Shown here piece after piece: positions 22,480 through 33,815 of a DNA stretch of 64,000 bases (position 1 is its first letter; every line of letters begins with the position of its first letter). The position numbers and the translations under genes were made by a program. The notes below the pieces were generated by a model. That model was not told the DNA's origin. It did no database searches and worked only from the letters and a program-made list of their open reading frames with translations. This DNA comes from Notolepis coatsorum (lineage: Eukaryota; Chordata; Actinopteri; Aulopiformes; Paralepididae): positions 86,875,796 through 86,939,795 of the forward strand of contig OZ020589.1 in NCBI GenBank assembly GCA_963971535.1, given 5' to 3'.

Positions 22480-23837
22480 TTAACTCATTGACTGCCACGC
22501 TGTTTTCCCATCTTTACTCATTAATTTTCATCCATCCAACCTGATGTTATCGTTGGGAATGGGTCTGAGCTTGCAAAAGGGCAAATACCGCTGCCTATCG
22601 TCTCCCGGATGGTATTGCACATCATTGGATTGGATTGGCTGGGACTGTGCATAAAAAAAAAAGTCTGGTCCAGGTTTTCCTTCTCGGGAATGCAGTATCG
22701 TTATACCACATTGACTGGGGACACTCTGAGCAGCGTGGATTATGTGTTTTGGATATATAATGTTGGATCAATAAATGCGATCAATATTTGGAATGGCGAT
22801 CAGGAATTGGATAAATCTTTTTGCAGGACATCAGATGTGAGGTAAGGACTCTTATGTTACCAATCTTGGGTTAATCAGATGTTTCTTTCACAGCGATCAC
22901 AACGTGTCTGTGTGTGTGCGTGCCGTTGGCGCCGACCAAGGCACGGATAAGCGATTTTTCTGTATCGTGCATGAGGACACATATACTATCGATAATCTAG
23001 CGTTTATTTGAAAACGATTCATAAATCAGCCGAAAAATGTCAACGTGTTTTGTGTATTCCACTAAAGGGCTATTATCGCGTCTTTCTCTGGAATTACTAG
23101 AAATCACAAACTATTATATACTTGTATTCAAAATGGTATAAAAACGGAAATGTACAGATGAAAAAACAATCCGTTTTGTACATGGTGACTGCAAGCAACT
23201 CATTGATAAGCGACGGGTGTATTAGACCCATAGCCATAATTTAAGATATATTTTAAGCAAGGCGGCTGGGTGGCGCAGCGGACATTGCGCTCGTCACCAA
23301 CGCAAGAGACACCGGGTTCGACTCCGGCTGTTGGCGTTGCCTCCGGCTTGGGCCGGCCGTCATACTGGCTCAATTGGCAGAGTCAGCGGGTGGAAGTCGA
23401 TGGGTGGTAATCTGGACGTTGTGGACAGCGACTCCTACAGGTCGGTTGGGGGACGCCTGCACAGCAGAGACAGGAAATGGCCGGGGTAGTGTGAGCCTCC
23501 CACACGTTACACCTCGCCAATGAGAGTCCGCGCTGGCAGGTGAAAAGATGTGACAGGCTGCCTCCTCGTGTACCGGAGGGGACACGTGATGCAAGGCTTC
23601 TATCCTCCCTACAACCGACCAGTGGGGGGCATATGCGAGCAACGTTCAAGGCGGGGGAGGGGAGAATTGGAAACACGAAATTGGGATGGGAGAAAAAAAA
23701 TCGAAAAATAAGGAGAAAAAGGTGGAGAAAAAAAGAGAAATTTTAAGCACTCGCAAATCTCCCCGTCCTCCCATTGATTAAAGCGGTGGCCATCTAGACC
23801 TATATTCGCCATATAGCTCCGGCACTGAATGTGTTAA
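22480..23837 (+). mobile_element. TTAA element E, abutting C, with a SINE
   Basis: The left end is TTAACTCATTGACTGCC, using the same TTAA (22480-22483) that ends element C. The right end is CCGGCACTGAATGTGTTAA with TTAA at 23834-23837. GGTAAG at 22841-22846 is 361 bases from the left TTAA. The 60 bp before it (GGAATGGCGATCAGGAATTG and onwards) align closely with elements I, A and K. The right half carries the SINE 23260-23739. Confidence 0.85.
23260..23739 (+). mobile_element. tRNA-derived SINE, TSD ATTTTAAGCA
   Basis: The head contains an A-box-like TGGGTGGCGCAGCGG and a B box GGGTTCGACTCC, the internal Pol III promoter of a tRNA-derived SINE. A unique body follows, then a purine-rich tail of the GGAGAAAAAGG type. 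The 10-bp duplication ATTTTAAGCA is perfect at 23250-23259 and 23740-23749. A more diverged copy lies at 8778-9248 on the opposite strand. The LINE partner is not identified. Confidence 0.92.
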
Positions 23838-23858
23838 CACATTCAGCTCAGCTCCAGT

Positions 23859-23945
23859 TAGAGCTGTCCCCAAGCCTGTTTTTGGGATTCGAACATTCGC
23901 CAGGGTTTTTCGAACGGATGTTCGAACCATCGTTTTTAATCATGC
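23859..23945. mobile_element. hAT terminus fragment
   Basis: TAGAGCTGTCCCCAAGCC, followed by CGAACATTCGCC-type motifs, matches the left end of the element 10684-12994. No right end follows, so this is a truncated copy. Confidence 0.6.
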
Positions 23946-23965
23946 AAACAATTTGCTCCTAAATA

Positions 23966-24374
23966 GGGAGGTGTAGTCTGATGTCACTTTGGACCGCCTG
24001 CAAGGTCCACCCGTATAGGGATTTATCTTTGGGGAAATGGATTATCGGCTATTGTAACAATTCTACCTCATGAACATTAGCTAAGCTTTCCATTTTTGCA
24101 CAAAATGAGTTCCCTTCTTCTATCGCCAACATTATTTGTTAAGCATTTTTGGTTGAAATAAAATTCTGCGATTTTCTTTTACAATTAATTGCGAATATTT
24201 TCATGTTGAGCTATAGATTGTGGATGAATACGCACAGAAAGGTACACCATGCAAATGTTCATGCTTTATTTGTTTTAAACAAGACAATTTAGAAATGGGC
24301 AATGGGCAAATACATTGTGTTTTCAAGATGGTGGACCGGCCGGAAACGGCAATCATGTAACCACTACACCTCCC
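23966..24374. mobile_element. MITE with GGGAGGTGTAGT ends, TA flanks
   Basis: The termini are GGGAGGTGTAGT and ACTACACCTCCC, flanked by TA at 23964-23965 and 24375-24376. A related copy at 52969-53548 has the same ends and TA flanks. A TA duplication would fit Tc1/mariner-like transposition, but this is inferred from two copies only. No protein is encoded. Confidence 0.7.
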
Positions 24375-24681
24375 TATACTAATAGTGTTTCGGGTATTTT
24401 ATTTAGAAAAATGGCCACTTCCGTCCGCGCCTCAATCCAGCGTACTGTCAAGTCTTGACTTTAGCAAAGTTTAGGCACATTGCTGCGGTTGAGTAGTAGA
24501 CGTACCTACTTACTGGTCACGGGAGGCTTGAATAACGTTTGAATGATAATCCATTTTGTGAATACATTTGTTAATACAGCTTTGTTGGCCGACGGCTCCT
24601 GCTACCTTAACGTTAGCTAAAGCTAAAGGGCTGCGCTCTAACGTTACATAGCTTAATTAACGTGCATAACATACCTGTAAC

Positions 24682-25417
24682 TAGTGATGCACTGAATGGG
24701 AAATTCTTGGCCGAAACCGATACCGAAAATAGGAAACAGTTGGCCGAATGACGAAAGGCCGAAAATTATTCATAGAATAGTTTTTTTTTACCAATGTTGT
24801 TCAGCTACCTGATTATGGAAAAATATATGATTATGGCAAAACTTAACTTAAATAATAAATAATCACTATTATGGGTCCATAAAACATTTATTCAGCACTT
24901 CTGAATGCATACAGTACATTAATTCCAAGTCAAGTGGCGGACATCTGTGCTCTACTGAGCGCACCTTTCTAGTCCGCAGATGAATGTGCTCTCTTGACTT
25001 TGGCACAGTACTAGACGCGCAACGTGTATTCTCGAGAATGATAATAATAATAATGCTCTTCAGATTATATTATCAACGACAGACAGCGTCAATGTGAGAA
25101 ACACAATCCCCCCTCTTAAATTAACCGCGACGGGCATTTAGTAAATAAGGATATAAAGCATGTTAAAGACGCATTTATTGGACGCGTTGCACGCTGAGTT
25201 TACATAGAAACAGCGCAACACATAGAAACAGCATGCATGTAATGACTGAAGCCACGTTTTGATGACATCATCACAACAACACGCGTTAGGTTACAGGTTG
25301 TTTCTGTTTCGGTGATATATTTTCGGTGTAAGAACTCTTTCGGCCGAAAGCCGAAAGGCCATTTTTGGTCATTTTCTGCCTAAAACTTTCGGTGGCCGAA
25401 ATTTCGGTGCATCCCTA
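24682..25417. mobile_element. hAT-type MITE, TSD CCTGTAAC
   Basis: The element begins TAGTGATGCACTGAATGGG and ends AATTTCGGTGCATCCCTA. The 8-bp duplication CCTGTAAC is perfect at 24674-24681 and 25418-25425. It is the same family as 16257-17211 but contains only one copy of the 155-bp internal unit. Confidence 0.93.
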
Positions 25418-25774
25418 CCTGTAACGTTCAGCAGTTTGTGTTCCGCTGGGAAAGCATCACTGCATACACTTTGTTTAATCCAAACGTCCATTCGGAAACG
25501 TTGTATTTGAAACCAGTATGAGACACTGTGCTTATTTATCATTTCAATTCAGAAAGTTGATGCTCATATTTTGTTTATTTGTCATTCAGCCAATACGAAT
25601 TTCAGGGTGATGATCAGAGCCAATCAGAGGCAGATCGGGGCTGGTCTTTGCAGAATGCACGTGTTATAGCCAATCAAAGGCAGAGATAATTTTTTTTTCG
25701 AACGCACATGGCCACAGGGAAAAAGTCGCTACACTCACACACACATACACACAGACAGACAGACCTGCTGGGAG

Positions 25775-25870
25775 CTGGGAGCACCAGTGCGACAAGGGAA
25801 AACATCCAGTCGCACTGCACTGATATTTGGTCGCAAAATGCGACCAAAACAGTCGCACTCTGGAGCCCTG
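25775..25870. mobile_element. hAT-like right terminus fragment
   Basis: The stretch has repeated GTCGCACT/GCGACCAAA motifs and ends CTCTGGAGCCCTG. The reverse complement (CAGGGCTCCAGAG) has the form of a hAT terminus. No matching left end was recognised upstream, so the extent to the left is unknown. Confidence 0.5.
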
Positions 25871-25879
25871 TACGTTAAC

Positions 25880-26690
25880 TTTTTTTTGCGATATGGCCAA
25901 AAACGTTATCGCGATAAAATTATAAAATTATTTTCATATAACTCGATATCGATAATTATCGTCGATATAATGTCTGTCAAGTTTAATTAACTTGTTATGC
26001 CCGGCACCGATGGACGGGCTATTAATAGACTTGTTTTGCTGCTGTGAATGTCTCGAGAGTCGAGTTGATGTCGTCATCAGTCCGCGCACGTTAGCAGTTA
26101 GCCAGCGCAAGCGGAGTATCTCATGACAATGTACTAAATATGACAATAAAATACTCTGTTCCGCCCCAATACATTGCAACGACATCCACCGTATACCCCA
26201 CACTACTATAACAGTTACCCTCAGAATTCAAAACACACACCAACTCGGCAGGTAAACTGTAAAATAGCGCCGTGCAAGCTAATTATCCTAGCCAGCCTCG
26301 TTTACAAGCGGTGTATTCCATGACAATGAACTAAATATGACCATAAAATACTCTGTTCCGCCCCAATACATTGCAACGACGTCCACTGTATACCCCACAC
26401 TACTATAACAGTTACCCTCAGAATTCAAAACACACACCAACTCGGCAGGTAAACTGTAAAATAGCGCCGTGCAAGCTAATTAGCCTAGCCAGCCTTGTTT
26501 ACTACCCAGAGGTGCACCGCGGGTCTCCTTCGCTGTCGCCATCTCCTTCACTGATTGGTTGTTAGTGCGTGTGGCTGATATCCAAGCTTGGAAAATCTAT
26601 ATATCGAAACTTTGCGACCACGTTTCATGTTTATTTCGAGGAAATAATTTATCGCGATAGTTATCGTTATCGTTTTATCGCCCAGCCTTA
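25880..26690. mobile_element. hAT-like element with TATCG ends, left end unclear
   Basis: The right end TTATCGCCCAGCCTTA and left subterminal motifs (GCGATATGG, TTATCGCGATAA) are inverted relatives of the family at 2393-3838. The left terminus itself is missing. The interior includes a 197-bp tandem duplication starting at 26108 and 26305. Confidence 0.65.
26108..26501. repeat. 197-bp direct tandem duplication
   Basis: Two adjacent units, starting CAAGCGGAGTATCTCATGAC at 26108 and CAAGCGGTGTATTCCATGAC at 26305, share long exact stretches such as CTGTTCCGCCCCAATACATT. Differences are few, so the duplication is fairly recent. Confidence 0.92.
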
Positions 26691-26729
26691 TTGTAACTGA
26701 GGGGTACAATTCCCTGACTGTATTGAGAG

Positions 26730-27761
26730 CAGCGTTTCCGTTAGCCGGTAATTACCGGTATTTGACTGGCAAAATCTGTTGAAGTCCGACAAATTTAATC
26801 TCTCCGGTCATAGTGTCCGGTGAAAATAGTTCCCTCTGGGCACAGTTTGATTATTTGAATTGTATTTGGATGGGCTGGAGTTGGGTGGCCTATCCGATGA
26901 ACGAAACAATCATTGCGTTTGTTGTCGTTGCTTCGCCAAGCAGCCGGTCTGGTAATGACGACGCTGTGTCAGTGAGAGCTTGCTGCTGGATTTGCGGAAG
27001 GCATGCAGCTGCAGACCCACAGAACCCACCAGCTTTGCTGGCACAGTGCGGTCCCCAGACCTGGAAAGCTGCTCTGCGGGTCTGCAGCTGGATGCTTCTT
27101 GCAAACTAACTGCGGCCGGCTCGCGCTGATATATCAGCTGCCAGCTCGCTGACACAGGATGTCATTGACCGGCTGCTTGGTGAAGCAACGACAAATGTAA
27201 TGATTGTTTCGTTCATCGCATAGGCTATTTAATTTTAGCTTATTTTAATACAATTCAAATAATCAAATTGTGCTTAGAGGGAATTATTTTCACCGGACAT
27301 TATGAGCAGCAGCACCAAGTCGTTGGGAGGTGGAGATATACATCACGGCGCAAACCCACGATAATGTTGCTGTCTCTCTGCCAAATTTCTCAGTTCTTCG
27401 CTTGATATAATTAATACAAATGTCCAATATAACGGAATTCGTTAGCTCATAAAAATGTGATTATAACAGACTGCTGTTTATTAAGGTCGGGCAGACTGCC
27501 CACCGACACCTCAAGTCGGCAGCAGCACGCAGTCTCGAGGGACTTATTTTATTTGGAATATATTAATGACTGTATATACGCAAAAGTAGTCTAGTTTTAA
27601 GTTAAAATATTATAAATGCCTTGATGATGTCATTCTTTATATAGGCCTATCAATTGTTTTTAAGCTCAATAAACTCTGACCGGAATTTATCCCATTTGTC
27701 CGGTAGATTGAAATCTACCGGACACTCAGACCTGCAAAAAAAAATTCTAACGGAAACCCTG
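26730..27761. mobile_element. hAT-type element, TSD ATTGAGAG, foldback core
   Basis: The element begins CAGCGTTTCCGTTAGCCGG and ends TCTAACGGAAACCCTG. The duplication ATTGAGAG is perfect at 26722-26729 and 27762-27769. Sequence at about 26800-26950 reappears inverted and diverged at about 27165-27305, so the core can fold back on itself. It is the same family as 11589-12378 and 35523-36520. No transposase is encoded. Confidence 0.93.
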
Positions 27762-27799
27762 ATTGAGAGTATGGTATCATTAAACCACTACTTAGTTAT

Positions 27800-29063
27800 G
27801 TACTTTAATTACTGGCCATACAGTACACGGTATATATGGTGAACACCCACACAATAACAGCTTAACAAAGAAAGTCCTGTTTAGAATATTTATTAGAAGA
27901 GCAGCAATAGTAGATTACAGTATTGAGAATTAGGGTCGCGCTTGTATGGCGAAGAATATGCAATAGGTCAAGAGCGTAAGTCCATGAGCATATTACGATG
28001 GGGATAATTAATACCACCTGTAGCATAAGAATTATATAAGGCACACTCGTAGGTCAGCTGGAGATATGAGGGGGTTCCCTCCGGTTGTAAGCCAGCAGGG
28101 GAGAGGAATTGTCGGGAGCAAAAGTCTGGATCAACGAGGAATAAAGAGACTCCAGGTACAGGAGACGGTGCAATAATCCCTTGGTCCTTAGACAAAGCAA
28201 CAGCTATACTCCGGTATGCACTGCAGCATGGATGAAAGCTAGCCAGCCTCTGGGTCCTAGAGGCGGGCTCGACGGTGCTCCTCACAGGGTAGATCCCACA
28301 CAGCAGTGGGGTAGACGGTTCTCTGCTCCAGCAGCCACAGTACCAAAGCAATATAATCCAGCCGGAAAAGGCTCTGCATTCGTCGGTGTAGGTTATCCAG
28401 TGTACATATCCACACGGTTCTCGTCTAGGACTCCTCGGATGGCGGCACAAGGTTAGGCCGCCCAGCCTGGATAAGCACACTAGCTCGGTACGACGAACCG
28501 GTGGTAATGCTGGTCACTGTAGAACGGTAGCCGCACGATACACTATACATACATACATAATAGACTATTACTTTATAATAGAATAGGTCGAACTCGACGA
28601 TACAGCGTTAAACTCTGACACTTTAGCTATCAATTCGCACGCGGTCTCAAGGCTCTATTTAGGGGCAAAAGGGGCCCACTTCACAGCACGTTGTATCGTG
28701 GTGAAGGCTTCAACTTGTTGGGTTAACATTACTGCTGTATCCACCTGCGACGTATTTATACGTAAGGTGAATAATCTAGTGCCAACCTTATTTCTGTCTC
28801 GTATTACTGCGCAAACCTGGGCATGTTGAGACATGTCTTAGCGGTGGCTTTGAACTAGACATTGGGGGTATGGCCGTTGGCGCCTAGGGGGTCGCTGTCC
28901 AATAGGAGAACGAACATTATGGTCTGGCCTGTACCTAGGTAAAGGGATATTCCGTGTATATGTACAAAGAATATACAAGGGATATCAGACAATATACAAA
29001 TATTATACAATATATCTCAAGTAATAAATATATATATTCGGTTTAATCTGACCCTTTGTAACA
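27800..29063 (-). repeat. 3' LTR of the BEL/Pao element
   Basis: On the minus strand the LTR begins TGTTACAAAGGGTCAG at 29063, directly after the polypurine tract. A TATA-like box (TATAAATA, minus strand) lies at 28753-28760 and a polyadenylation signal AATAAA at 27889-27894, in the order expected for U3-R-U5. Positions 28092-29063 match the right copy 32333-33286 almost exactly, differing mainly by extra CATA units near 28548. A 170-codon frame inside it is not a gene. Confidence 0.85.
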
Positions 29064-29076
29064 GCCGCCTCCTAAT
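29064..29076 (-). other. Polypurine tract of the BEL/Pao element
   Basis: On the minus strand the bases just before the LTR start read TTAGGAGGCGGC. Such a purine-rich tract primes plus-strand DNA synthesis in LTR retrotransposons. Its place next to TGTTAC fixes the LTR boundary at 29063. Confidence 0.7.
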
Positions 29077-29158
29077 TAGTCCGCACCTAATTAGATAAGC
29101 AGAGACAGATTAACCGTCTTGTCCACTACTCAATGTCCGTTGTGAGGAGTAGGGCAAT

Positions 29159-31756
29159 TCACAAAATCAGTGGGTCATGGTCGTCATTAAGAGAGTCAGG
29201 GAGCCTTGGCAACTCTATCAGCCTCGCCACGGGTCGGGTGTATGTCCGTCCCTGGACGAGCACTTCTGCCGCTCTGGCCTTTCCGTCGGCACCAGTGATC
29301 ACTTTGCTTACGCGGCCGGCCGGCCACATAGCTCGGGGTAGTGACTGGTCTATAATCATGACGACTGTGCCCTCCGTCAAATTGTCTCTTTCTTTTACCC
29401 ATTTCTGGCGGGTCTGTAGAGACGGTAGATAGTGGAGGAGGAAACTGTTCCAAAACTTGTCAGCCAATACTTGACTGTACCTCCACATTCTTCGGCCGTT
29501 CGCTTCCTCAGGTCTGTACACTGTCTGTGGGAGCGCGGGGTCCAGCCGCCCCATCAAGAGTGTGTTGGGGGTGACTGGGTCGACATCTGCTACATCACTT
29601 GAGACGTAACCGATGGGCTTTGCGTTCAATACTCCCTCGATTTCCGTGAGGACTGTCGTGAGGACTTCTTCCGCCACGGTCTGGGCCCCAAGCACGGCGT
29701 ACAGGGCTGTCTTTATTGAACGTACTTCTCGTTCCCAAGTTCCCCCGAAGTGAGGGGCATTCGGGGGGTTAAACTGGAAATCAATCTGAGAGGGAGCGAG
29801 GTGGGTCTTAAGTTCTGGGCCCATAGCTTGGAAGCTCTCTCTCAGCTCTCTTTCTCCGCCTTTGAAGTTTGTCCCGTGATCAGACAATAATATAGACGGT
29901 TTTCCTTTCCGCGCTGTGAATCTCCGGAAGGCCATAAGGAATGAGTCCGTACTCATGGTTGGAAGGAGTTCTATGTGTATCGCTCGGGTGGTCATGCATT
30001 TGAATACAATACCCCACCGCTTCTCCGTCCCTCTTCCTTTCTTCACATACAGCGGGCCGAAGCAGTCCATACCGGTGGAGTGAAAGGGCTTGTCGCCGAG
30101 TCGGAGGCGACAGGGGGGTAGGTCAGCCATCCTGGGTATACTGGGCTGTGCTCGCCACTTGCGACAGTCTAGACAGGTCCGCTGGAAGCGTCGTACTGCT
30201 TCTCTTCCTTGCAGTATCCAATAGCGACGTCTGATCTCAGCGAAGACTCTCTCTGCCCCAGCGTGGTGCATGTCCTCGTCGTATTTCTTTATGATGAGCT
30301 CTGTGACCTTGTGTCGGCTGTTGAGGACTATCGGGAACTTGACGTCATCCGTTAAGTCCGGGGCCCTTCTCAGACGACCACCCACTCTGATGAGATTATG
30401 GGCGTCGCGCTCAGGGGCCAAGTGGAGCAGTCTGCTGTCTGACGGGACTGGCTTTGATCCCTGCAGACAGTCTAGCTCGTCGGGGAACGAGTCTCTTTGG
30501 GCTCGCTGTAGCAGAAGGAGTTCTGCTTCTTCGTAATTTGCTGCATTAATGTCAGTAGTGGAGGGAACCTCAGGGTGGTGCCACAGGAATGTCTTTAACT
30601 GCGCACTCTCAAGGGTAGGGCAGTCGTCTATATTGGGATCTGTGGGGACTGGTGTGTGCGTCAACCCACAGAACATAGATTTCTTCATCTCTGCCTCCTC
30701 TTGACTAGCCTCCCGTGGGGTGGGTGTAGGCCACTCTTCTTCCGGGAGCTTGAGGAACTCGGGACCGTCACTATAGAGATTGTGACGTGTGAGGTCATCC
30801 AGGGACATTCCCCGTGTGATGACGTCTGCTGGGTTCTGTGTTGTGTCCACGTACCTCCAGCATGTTGATTCTGTTAAATCTTGGATCTCTGTGATTCTGA
30901 CTCTTACGAAGACCTTGTATCTACACGAATCGGACTGGATCCATGTGAGTACGGTCATGGAGTCTGACCACAGGATTGTTCTTTGCACCGGGATGGTGAG
31001 TTCACGTTGGATTAACGTGGCGAGTTGCGCTCCTACTAGGGCTGCGCAGAGCTCTAGACGCGGGATCGATTGTTGCTTGCGGGGGGCTATTCTTGAACGA
31101 GCCAGGATGAAGGCGGTATGTATTTCTCCTCCCTCCTCTCGGGCCCGCAAGTAGGCCACCGAACCGTAGGCTACTTCGGAGGCGTCGCTGAAGACGTGCA
31201 GGTCCATCTGACACGTCTCCAGCCGCACTGTGGGTGGGAAGTAGCTGCGGCGTATGTTGACACCTGGGAGCGAGCTGAGTTCTGTTTCCCACTCTCTCCA
31301 TGTGGAAGCAAGGTGGTCGGGTATGGGGTCGTCCCAGCCCTGGTCCTTGTCCCACAGCTCTCGTACAATCATCTTTGCCCTGGTGGTGTAAGGTAGAATA
31401 CATCCCAACGGGTCATATTGTCTGGCGAGTGTTCTGTATACACTCCGTCTGGTGGTCGGTAGTGAAATCGACCTTCCCTGCTCCTTGGTCAGGGGTGTGT
31501 GTCTATAATGGAGCGAGTCTGTTTTGAAGCGCCAGACTAGTCCTAATGTCATTTCTTGGGCTTCACCTGGGATGGTCGCCATCCAGGTCTCGCTGCTTGC
31601 TGCCTTGTCCTCTGGGGAGAGGCTGCGCAGTACTTGAGGGTCGCTGCTGGCCCACTGCCGGAGATCAAAGCCGCCTTTGATCAGGGAGGCGCGGAGCTTG
31701 AGTAGGAGGGCCTCGGCCTCTTCTGGCGTCGAGACGCTTTGCAGACAGTTGTCCAC
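29159..31756 (-). pseudogene. pol: BEL/Pao pol, RT C-terminus, RNase H and integrase
   Basis: This is an open minus-strand frame of 865 codons; the same frame stays open a little further upstream, to about 31830. It starts at the reverse-transcriptase active-site segment FYVDNCLQS (the YVDD equivalent), then GGFDLRQWAS. An RNase H region follows (about residues 165-300, with VFSDASEVAYG, PRLELCAA and LWSDSMTV). Next comes an HHCC integrase zinc-binding segment (about 500-560, MHHAGAERV and CLDCRKW) and the integrase core (about 570-760, with D in GMDCFGPL, D in LLSDHGTNF and E in GGTWEREV). The C-terminus has a DUF5641-like tail. The reading frame is intact, but the product lacks the catalytic fingers and palm of reverse transcriptase. 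Confidence 0.88.
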
Positions 31757-31793
31757 GTAGAAACTCTTCTCTACACTTTGTCGGACCTCCTCG

Positions 31794-32332
31794 TCAGCTG
31801 CTGGGTCCTCTGCGACATGTTTTTGCAGTGGCTTGAGCGGGGTCTCTGGCTAGGCGCCGCTCGGTGTTCAGTAGATATCGCTCCGTCGCTTCTTTTGAGG
31901 CGTGGAAGGTAGGCATACCCTCTCGCCTCAGGAGTGGAGTTGCGTATCTCATCACTCCATTGACTTTGACTCTCTTTGTCCCCTGCTCGAGGAGGGCTAT
32001 GGCATAAATGTCTTCCTTGGAACGAATGTGTTTCTTTTCGTTCTTAAAGGGCATTGTCTCTAGTGTCCATAGCCTCTCGACGTGCTGTAAGAGGGTGGTG
32101 TCTTCTTCTGTCACTCTGGAGTGGAGGCAGCGAGTGGCTGCTGGTCGTTTGGGAGACCTGGAGAGGGGGCCTTGTAGTGTCCATCCTAGGCGGGTCTCGA
32201 CTGCTGCTGGACAGCCTCTGGGCCCAATGTGGACCCGGTCCGTCGGGACGATGAGGTGTGCGTGGTCGGATCCTATGAGCAGGGTCGGGGTGGCGCCGTC
32301 GATGAGCGGTATAGGTAGTTGACCAGCAGGGG
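31794..32332 (-). pseudogene. pol: BEL/Pao pol remnant between protease and RT
   Basis: The minus-strand frame has TLLIGSDHAHLIVP and VETRLGWTLQGPL, the protease-linked DUF1758 region of BEL/Pao pol. It then has RREGMPTFHASKEATERYLL, which precedes the reverse transcriptase. It ends in a stop shortly after LARDPAQA. The next frame begins near LQKHVAED, just upstream of FYVDN, so roughly 170 residues of reverse transcriptase are deleted at this join. At the other side, the frame runs into LTR sequence at 32333 through a second deletion that removed gag and most of protease. The N-terminal LTR-derived codons are an accident of that junction. Confidence 0.82.
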
Positions 32333-33286
32333 AGAGGAATTGTCGGGAGCAAAAGTCTGGATCAACGAGGAATAAAGAGACTCCAGGTACAGGAGACGGT
32401 GCAATAATCCCTTGGTCCTTAGACAAAGCAACAGCTATACTCCGGTATGCACTGCAGCATGGATGAAAGCTAGCCAGCCTCTGGGTCCTAGAGGCGGGCT
32501 CGACGGTGCTCCTCACAGGGTAGATCCCACACAGCAGTGGGGTAGACGGTTCTCTGCTCCAGCAGCCACAGTACCAAAGCAATATAATCCAGCCGGAAAA
32601 GGCTCTGCATTCGTCGGTGTAGGTTATCCAGTGTACATATCCACACGGTTCTCGTCTAGGACTCCTCGGATGGCGGCACAAGGTTAGGCCGCCCAGCCTG
32701 GATAAGCACACTAGCTCGGTACGACGAACCGGTGGTAATGCTGGTCACTGTAGAACGGTAGCCGCACGATACACTATACATAATAGATTATTACTTTATA
32801 ATAGAATAGGTCGAACTCGACGATACAGCGTTAAACTCTGACACTTTAGCTATCAATTCGCACGCGGTCTCAAGGCTCTATTTAGGGGCAAAAGGGGCCC
32901 ACTTCACAGCACGTTGTATCGTGGTGAAGGCTTCAACTTGTTGGGTTAACATTACTGCTGTATCCACCTGCGACGTATTTATACGTAAGGTGAATAATCT
33001 AGTGCCAACCTTATTTCTGTCTCGTATTACTGCGCAAACCTGGGCATGTTGAGACATGTCTTAGCGGTGGCTTTGAACTAGACATTGGGGGTATGGCCGT
33101 TGGCGCCTAGGGGGTCGCTGTCCAATAGGAGAACGAACATTATGGTCTGGCCTGTACCTAGGTAAAGGGATATTCCGTGTATATGTACAAAGAATATACA
33201 AGGGATATCAGACGATATACAAATATTATACAATATATCTCAAGTAATAAATATATATATTCGGTTTAATCTGACCCTTTGTAACA
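32333..33286 (-). repeat. 5' LTR of the BEL/Pao element, truncated at pol side
   Basis: The minus strand begins TGTTACAAAGGGTCAG at 33286. It stays nearly identical to the 3' LTR until CCCCTGCTGG at 32333, where pol sequence takes over. The TATA-like box recurs at 32976-32983. The last 250-290 bp of the LTR, the primer-binding site and gag are absent. High LTR identity implies a young insertion, with the deletion later or carried in the parent copy. Confidence 0.85.
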
Positions 33287-33815
33287 CTTATGTTATTATA
33301 TAGATTTTAATTCTCGATTTGGTCTGGTTTATTTCGCGAGAGGCGACCATTTTGGATATTTTGAACCATGGGAATTGTAGTTTGTATGAACCATGGGAAT
33401 TGTAGAGGTGGCCATTTTGTAGAGGGCAGCGCTGGATCAGCGTTGGAATTTTTCAGAACTACACTTCCTGAAAGCCTCTATAGGCTTTCAAGCTTCATAC
33501 ATCTGTATGCATTTTTTTAATAACTCTTATTATTCGGGATAAGAAACCACAAAACGTAACGTTATTGACAAATATTGAAGCACAGTTAGTTTCTCTTCCC
33601 TATGTTTAGCATGCAGCAACGATTAGATTTGAAATTAGTTTAAAAACGGTTGCACTCTGATCAAAATAAAAAAGTACAGTAGATTACAGTAGATTTCATT
33701 ATCTGTTCTTATGCAATTGTGTCCATAGATCACAATTACAATACAGAATGTCTTCCTATCTGTACCCTGCATCTTTTTACAAAGGGGTTTGTTGATATAT
33801 CATTCATAGCCTGAT
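33287..33815. other. No gene recognised; short direct repeat
   Basis: The stretch contains a direct repeat, GAACCATGGGAATTGTAG, near 33363 and 33388. Nothing else was recognised. Confidence 0.55.

Larger units (their letters stand above)
17887..22483 (+). mobile_element. TTAA element C, with two hATs and TTAA element D nested
   Basis: The left end is TTAACACATTGGTCGCC (TTAA 17887-17890). The right end is GGCGGTCAATGTGTTAA (TTAA 22480-22483). Element F (41343-43109) is a close paralog and shows the uninterrupted layout. Insertions are hAT 18585-19262, hAT 19385-20338 and TTAA element D 20379-22429. GGTAAG lies at 18321-18326, 434 bases from the left TTAA. The TTAA target suggests a piggyBac-like class; no transposase is encoded. 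The right TTAA is shared with the start of element E. Confidence 0.85.
27800..33286 (-). mobile_element. BEL/Pao LTR retrotransposon, internally deleted
   Basis: The element runs right to left. The truncated 5' LTR is at 32333-33286 and the pol remnants at 29159-32332. A purine-rich tract (AGGAGGCGG on the minus strand) sits next to the 3' LTR, which ends at 29063. Pol order (protease-adjacent region, reverse transcriptase, RNase H, zinc-binding domain, integrase) and sequence style are BEL/Pao. Gag, primer-binding site, most of protease and the reverse-transcriptase palm are missing. The left boundary lies between about 27790 and 27839 and no clear 5-bp target duplication was found. The copy cannot be autonomous as it stands. 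Confidence 0.88.

Noticed and set aside
23260-23340. A tRNA gene
   Set aside because: The A and B boxes are present but the cloverleaf does not close, and the unit is the head of a SINE with a target duplication.
27968-28480. A 170-codon minus-strand frame repeated at 32199-32711
   Set aside because: Both lie in LTR sequence of the BEL/Pao element. The duplication is that of the LTR and there is no recognisable protein domain.
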